Translations under genes and position numbers: made by a program
The notes under the pieces: generated by a model
Told to the model about the DNA's origin: nothing
Databases searched by the model: none
What the model saw: only the letters and a program-made list of their open reading frames with translations
Shown here: piece by piece, positions 60,322-64,000 of the stretch
Layout of the letters: every line of letters starts with the position of its first letter
Position numbering within the stretch: the first letter of the stretch is position 1
NCBI GenBank assembly: GCA_021234155.1
Contig: JAJEKV010000028.1
Coordinates: 919,998 to 983,997 of the forward strand
Length of the DNA: 64,000 bases
Direction of reading: 5' to 3'
Source of the DNA: Isoetes taiwanensis
Lineage: Eukaryota > Streptophyta > Lycopodiopsida > Isoetales > Isoetaceae

Positions 60322-61215
60322 ATGAAGAATTTGGGGAGCATGATGCCCCTCCTGTTAGCGATGCTTATGGTTGCACAGCTTGTTTCTTCCACAAATATGG
60401 AGCCCCTTCAGTCACATCTTGGTAATTCTGATTTGGACAATTCCTCTCAACATGATACTAAGAGTAGATGTAGAGACCCGGGCAAAGGAAATTCTGGCAA
60501 CTGCCCAATAAGCAGACTTTTCAAATTGGTTGACCATTATTCGCATGCCCATTCACCAGCTTTCGAAGCTTGGTTTTTAGGAGTTTGAAGCAAGTGCATT
60601 GATCAGGGAAAAGCTGGATTAAATGGGTATTTATTATTGTTGGCCCATTGCCGAGACTGTAGTCATTGCTACAATCGGATCTGAATTGCATTGGATCAAA
60701 GAATTAGCCATCCTCGAACATGATGAGTGTGACATTGACAGCATAAACTATGCAGTTTGAACCCTTCTTGCTTGTATCCAAAACAAGGAAGTACATGCAT
60801 TTATCACACTCAAAGAGAGAAATCTTATTGATAAGTTTAAATCTCCTTTTATTTCATATATAGTTGCTGGTCCAGAATGTTCTACAATATGGAAAAAATT
60901 TAACTTCGATTTCAGCAAATTAAGGAAAGCATGTCACAAAGATTTCCCCAGCATTCTCTATAACAGGACATGTAATGAAGATGAGGCAACCAGAACATTT
61001 GTGGTGGGAATTAGGGCCCTTGAAAATGCCAATAACATTACCCCTCCCACCTTTGAAAAGGAGGACTATTTCTACTCCTTGTATTTATAAGAGGAAATAC
61101 ATGACTGTATGTTTTCAAATACATACTTGATTGATGAAGATTTTCAGAGTTTTGATACTAGCAAGGCCAAGATATATGAATCTAATACTGAAAGACCCCT
61201 CTCTCTCGGATGAAA
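60322..61215 (+). pseudogene. Pseudogene of an unrecognised secreted protein
   Basis: A signal-peptide-like start (MKNLGSMMPLLLAMLMVAQL) at 60322 lies in a frame open from 60205 to 60588 that ends in HYSHAHSPAFEAWF. After a frame change near 60580 a second frame carries on to 61213, with stops at about 60624, 60757 and 61090. It contains coding-like stretches such as ATIGSELHWIKELAILEHDE, NKEVHAFITLKERNLIDKFK and DYFYSLYL. The length (about 290 residues) and the unbroken residue quality between stops suggest a recently lost gene rather than chance. I do not recognise the family. Confidence 0.45.
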
Positions 61216-61899
61216 AAGACCCAAATCTCAATTTAGCCAATTTTGCTTTCTTTCCTATGGCCAGTGAATAGATTCTTGAATGCAACAACGCTGCTTATGA
61301 CCGTGCTATATAAACAAGGTGCTGCGCACGAGGGGTTGCCCTCCAGTGTCCAGAGAATGTGTTTTCATGGTTTCTATAAATGTGTTTTTGTGGTTTCTGT
61401 TTCAACGTTTCGTATTGAGTCTTTTTTGTTTTGTGTGGAGCCGTGTGGATGCTATGAACACGGGGTGCCATTTTATTAGCGCATGAGTGTTGAGTTTTAT
61501 GTACGAAGCTGTGCAGGTCAATTGAAAGAAAAATAGATCCAGATACTTAGCAGTTAAGTGGTCTTTGGTTTGTGATGTTTCAAGACATCTGAGATTGGGT
61601 TTTGATTTTTGATGTTTTAATTTTGCACACATTTAGGCTGAATAGTTTACTACGATTGCAGATAATGAGATGCAAGATGCAACAACCAAACTCTTCCATT
61701 TTTTGGATGGTTTGTGCCTAGATTTAGTAATCATGGAACCAAATAGGTATTTTTGTCATTGTGCCTAGATTTAATAGTAGTGGAACGTGGAGCATTTTAG
61801 CTACAACAAATTTTTCTTTTCAATGCCCCTATTTGAAAATTTCAAGGTGCATTTCATGTCCACTTTGGCCATTTATGCTAAGAGATGCATATTTAACTA
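61216..61899. other. Gene-free stretch
   Basis: Contains hairpin-module copy 5 (61308-61345) and otherwise short open frames without motifs. Confidence 0.35.
61308..61345 (+). repeat. Dispersed hairpin module, copy 5
   Basis: ATATAAACAAGGTGCTGCGC followed by ACGAGGGGTTGCCCTCCAG. It joins the features of the 5991 copy (AAACAAG-TGCTG-CGCA) with those of the 37101 copy (GGGTTGCCCTC). Confidence 0.55.
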
Positions 61900-61927
61900 C
61901 TAGTAATGGTGCCCAGCATTGCTGGGC
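61900..61927 (-). mobile_element. Helitron 3' terminus, second copy
   Basis: On the minus strand: perfect hairpin GCCCAGCAATGCTGGGC, seven bases (ACCATTA), then CTAG followed by T. It differs from the 59534 copy at a few positions, so two related Helitrons ended in this area. Both point the same way. Confidence 0.6.
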
Positions 61928-62044
61928 AAACGTTGGGATGATACGTGGTCTTTATTGACATGAGGTAATTTCTCATGCATGCAAACTTATTAACGATTTG
62001 CTATGACCAAATGCATGCTAAAGCAAAAAGACCATATAGCAACG

Positions 62045-62190
62045 GTGCCTAGCAAAAACCTAAATGGTGAGATAAGTCAGCGTACTTAGCATTGGGCTAA
62101 AGTTGGAAAAAATCCTAAATAGTGCCTAGCAAAAACCTAAATAGTGAGATAAATCGGCGGAGTTAGTGTTGGGCTAAAGTTGGAAACTTG
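62045..62190 (+). repeat. 77-bp tandem repeat, two units
   Basis: Units beginning GTGCCTAGCAAAAACCTAAA at 62045 and 62122 share GTGAGATAA-TC-GCG and TTGGGCTAAAGTTGGAAA. They lie inside the DNA expected to belong to the second Helitron. Confidence 0.8.
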
Positions 62191-63319
62191 TAATTGGAAT
62201 TTTGTGTGCACTGTACTTTAGATTGTTGAGAACTATGTGTATGTTCCCAAATGTCTAAATGTCTAAGTTTATATTTTAGCATATGTTAGAACTACGGAAT
62301 GCTATTGGAATGCTATTGTGTTTTTACACGTCTTGTTTCCCCTTTGCATTGAAGAAGTTTAATGGCCAAATAAGATATTGAGAAAGAAGTTATTGATGCG
62401 TTGTAGAGGTCATTTAATAACTTCTTAGATTGAATTCTGGCTTTTTTCGCTCTTATGGCAGAGTTGTTCAACCCTTTTAAGTTTGAAAGTTGAATCAGCT
62501 ACGCTTTCCTAAACAATCTCACATGGTCTATAAGAAATAAACAGGAAGGTATTATCTGTTCAATGGGGTCCTCTTAGCAAGTTGGAGCACTCTTATTGGT
62601 GAGAAAGTACTGCCAATCTCAAATCTTCTGAACATATAAACAGCTTAATGCCATGTGCCTTTCAACATAACCATCAGTGTAGACAGATAGTCTTGGCCAC
62701 TGGAAACAAATAGCAAATGGACATGGGACAAACTTGTCAAGCTTTGCAAGCTTTTTCTTAAAGGTCTGCTACCAATTTTGGAGATTAGCTTTCAAGTCAT
62801 TGCATAATTCTGTCACTGAATGTTAATCTTGGATTTATCCATCTTCTTTTCTCTGAAAAATGACTTTTGCTTTTGTTAAACTTTCATCAATGGCATTACA
62901 AAACTCTGGCCTGGCATAGTTGACGTCATCCCAAAAACCCACAAATCTTGAGCTTTTCGATCTTGTTATACAATCAAAGCTTTGTGAATCGTACTCTTCA
63001 CATGATCAAAAGAAGACGCGCATATTGCAGGGATGAAGATATCTGTCTATCTTAGAAAATGAAATTTCTGAAATTGAATGTACAACTTACAGAATAATTT
63101 TATTTATCTGCCAACAATTAGATACAATAAGATCCTTCCCTGATTGCACTTGAAAATTTGAAAAAAAATCGGACAATACACGAAGTACACAAATTTGTTT
63201 ACTGAGGTTTCCATACATCTTCAAGTACGAACATGTAGCGCATTCATCCGCAACGTTTTGTCAAAGACTTGCGGTGCACATAAAAGTAACAAAATGAATT
63301 CCATTCAATCTTGTCTTGC
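62191..63319. other. Gene-free stretch
   Basis: AT-rich; no recognised gene, motif or element end. Confidence 0.35.
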
Positions 63320-63460
63320 CCCCGGTGACAAGATTTCGGTTGGCACCGTGAAGCGGAGAAGCAAATTCACAATCTGTTCATATCCTTTGGCACAAGCCAA
63401 GAAAAGGGAAGTTTCACCATCGGTATGCCGCCATGCGAGGACCCGGTGATAAGAGAAGGG
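63320..63460 (-). pseudogene. Ankyrin-repeat fragment
   Basis: The minus strand reads HTDGETSLFLACAKGYEQIVNLLLRF, matching the ankyrin repeat DG-TPLHLA---G---IV-LLL. Only one repeat is complete; upstream codons contain stops. It may be a relic of a membrane or cytosolic ankyrin protein, or an exon of a gene whose other exons I cannot see. Confidence 0.5.
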
Positions 63461-64000
63461 TGATATGTGATGACAAATGTTTTAATGCCATCAAGAACCA
63501 AATGGCTGGCATACCATTTGTTGAAGCGGATGTAGTGCCATTGCAATCAAAAGGCCCGACTAGCGGTCCTTTGCACTAGAGGAAAGAGGCACGTTTTGAG
63601 ATCAATTTAAATGTAATCCTCTAGTTTATGTTTGATGCAAAGGCATCGCAATGACCACCTACATTGTGTTGTTGGACCCGACAATACCTCTTTGTTACAA
63701 TTTAGTCCCATTGATGGAGCTTTTCTATGGATATATTTGCGAATGGAAGGTGTGTTTGGATCACCCTACACGTGGCTCGAGGAGCGGGCATGGTTTACTT
63801 TTCTTCAGCTTTTCTATCCCTGGTCAGGTCGAAGATCTGGTAACATGTAGCATTAATGCTAATAAGCCATGTAAGTCTTTGGGAACTCCCGCTTAGAATC
63901 TGCTTAGAAGAACTGGATCTGCTTAGAATTTCCCCAAACCAGTTGGCCAATCACCAACCTTGCTACCTTGTTTGCCTGCCGTGCATGCAATATATTATTT
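63461..64000. other. Gene-free end of window
   Basis: Overlapping open frames at 63632-63896 (+) have no motif; nothing else recognised. Confidence 0.3.

Overview
The window is nuclear DNA from a large, repeat-choked plant genome. Introns are spliceosomal, one promoter carries plant telo boxes, and the repeats are land-plant LTR retrotransposons, PLS-type PPR pseudogenes and Helitron ends. Low gene density, decayed copia and gypsy elements, a DIRS-type tyrosine-recombinase retroelement and PPR relics of the type common in seed-free plants make a fern (or another non-flowering vascular plant) the best guess. That placement is inference.

Three genes look real. A five-exon GDSL esterase/lipase lies at 20679-22096 (+). 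A two-exon TRAF-type zinc-finger protein lies at 35384-36576 (+). A 16-exon WD40 ribosome-biogenesis gene of the PWP1 family lies at 52800-55560 (-), with two telo-box units about 130 bases upstream of its start. A fourth, unrecognised ORF at 5543-5920 (+) sits in the second unit of a 413-bp tandem duplication whose first unit is broken.

Layout. 1-1.7 kb: copia relic (-). 3.4-4.6 kb: copia relic (+). 5.2-6.1 kb: tandem duplication and a G-rich tract. 6.3-8.9 kb: gypsy relic (-) with a recognisable 3' LTR. 12.2-12.5 kb: retroelement leader in tandem. 13.5-15.8 kb: gypsy integrase and 3' LTR (+). 19.2-20.0 kb: PPR pseudogene. 20.7-22.1 kb: GDSL gene. 23.1-25.1 kb: truncated DIRS-like element (-). 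25.2-25.8 kb: foldback element. 26-35 kb: mostly unrecognisable old repeat DNA. 35.4-36.6 kb: zinc-finger gene. 37.7-38.2 kb: hAT-type MITE with intact 8-bp target duplication. 41.1-45.7 kb: complete pogo/Tigger-like DNA transposon with matching 13-bp termini and a TA duplication, its transposase frame disabled. 45.9-46.1 kb: G/C-tract foldback. 46.2-46.9 kb: second PPR pseudogene. 48.4-48.9 kb: 127-bp minisatellite. 50.6 kb: partial copy of the PWP1 3' end. 52.8-55.6 kb: PWP1. 57.8 kb: third PPR scrap. 58.6-59.5 kb: LTR-like promoter. 59.5 and 61.9 kb: two Helitron 3' ends. 60.3-61.2 kb: pseudogene of an unrecognised secreted protein. 63.3 kb: ankyrin-repeat scrap.

The genes do not form a pathway; they are isolated genes separated by transposon debris. 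The most informative material is in the mobile elements and in small dispersed repeat families (a five-copy GAGGGTTGCCCTC hairpin module and a three-copy AATAG-tailed module) that no standard feature type explains.
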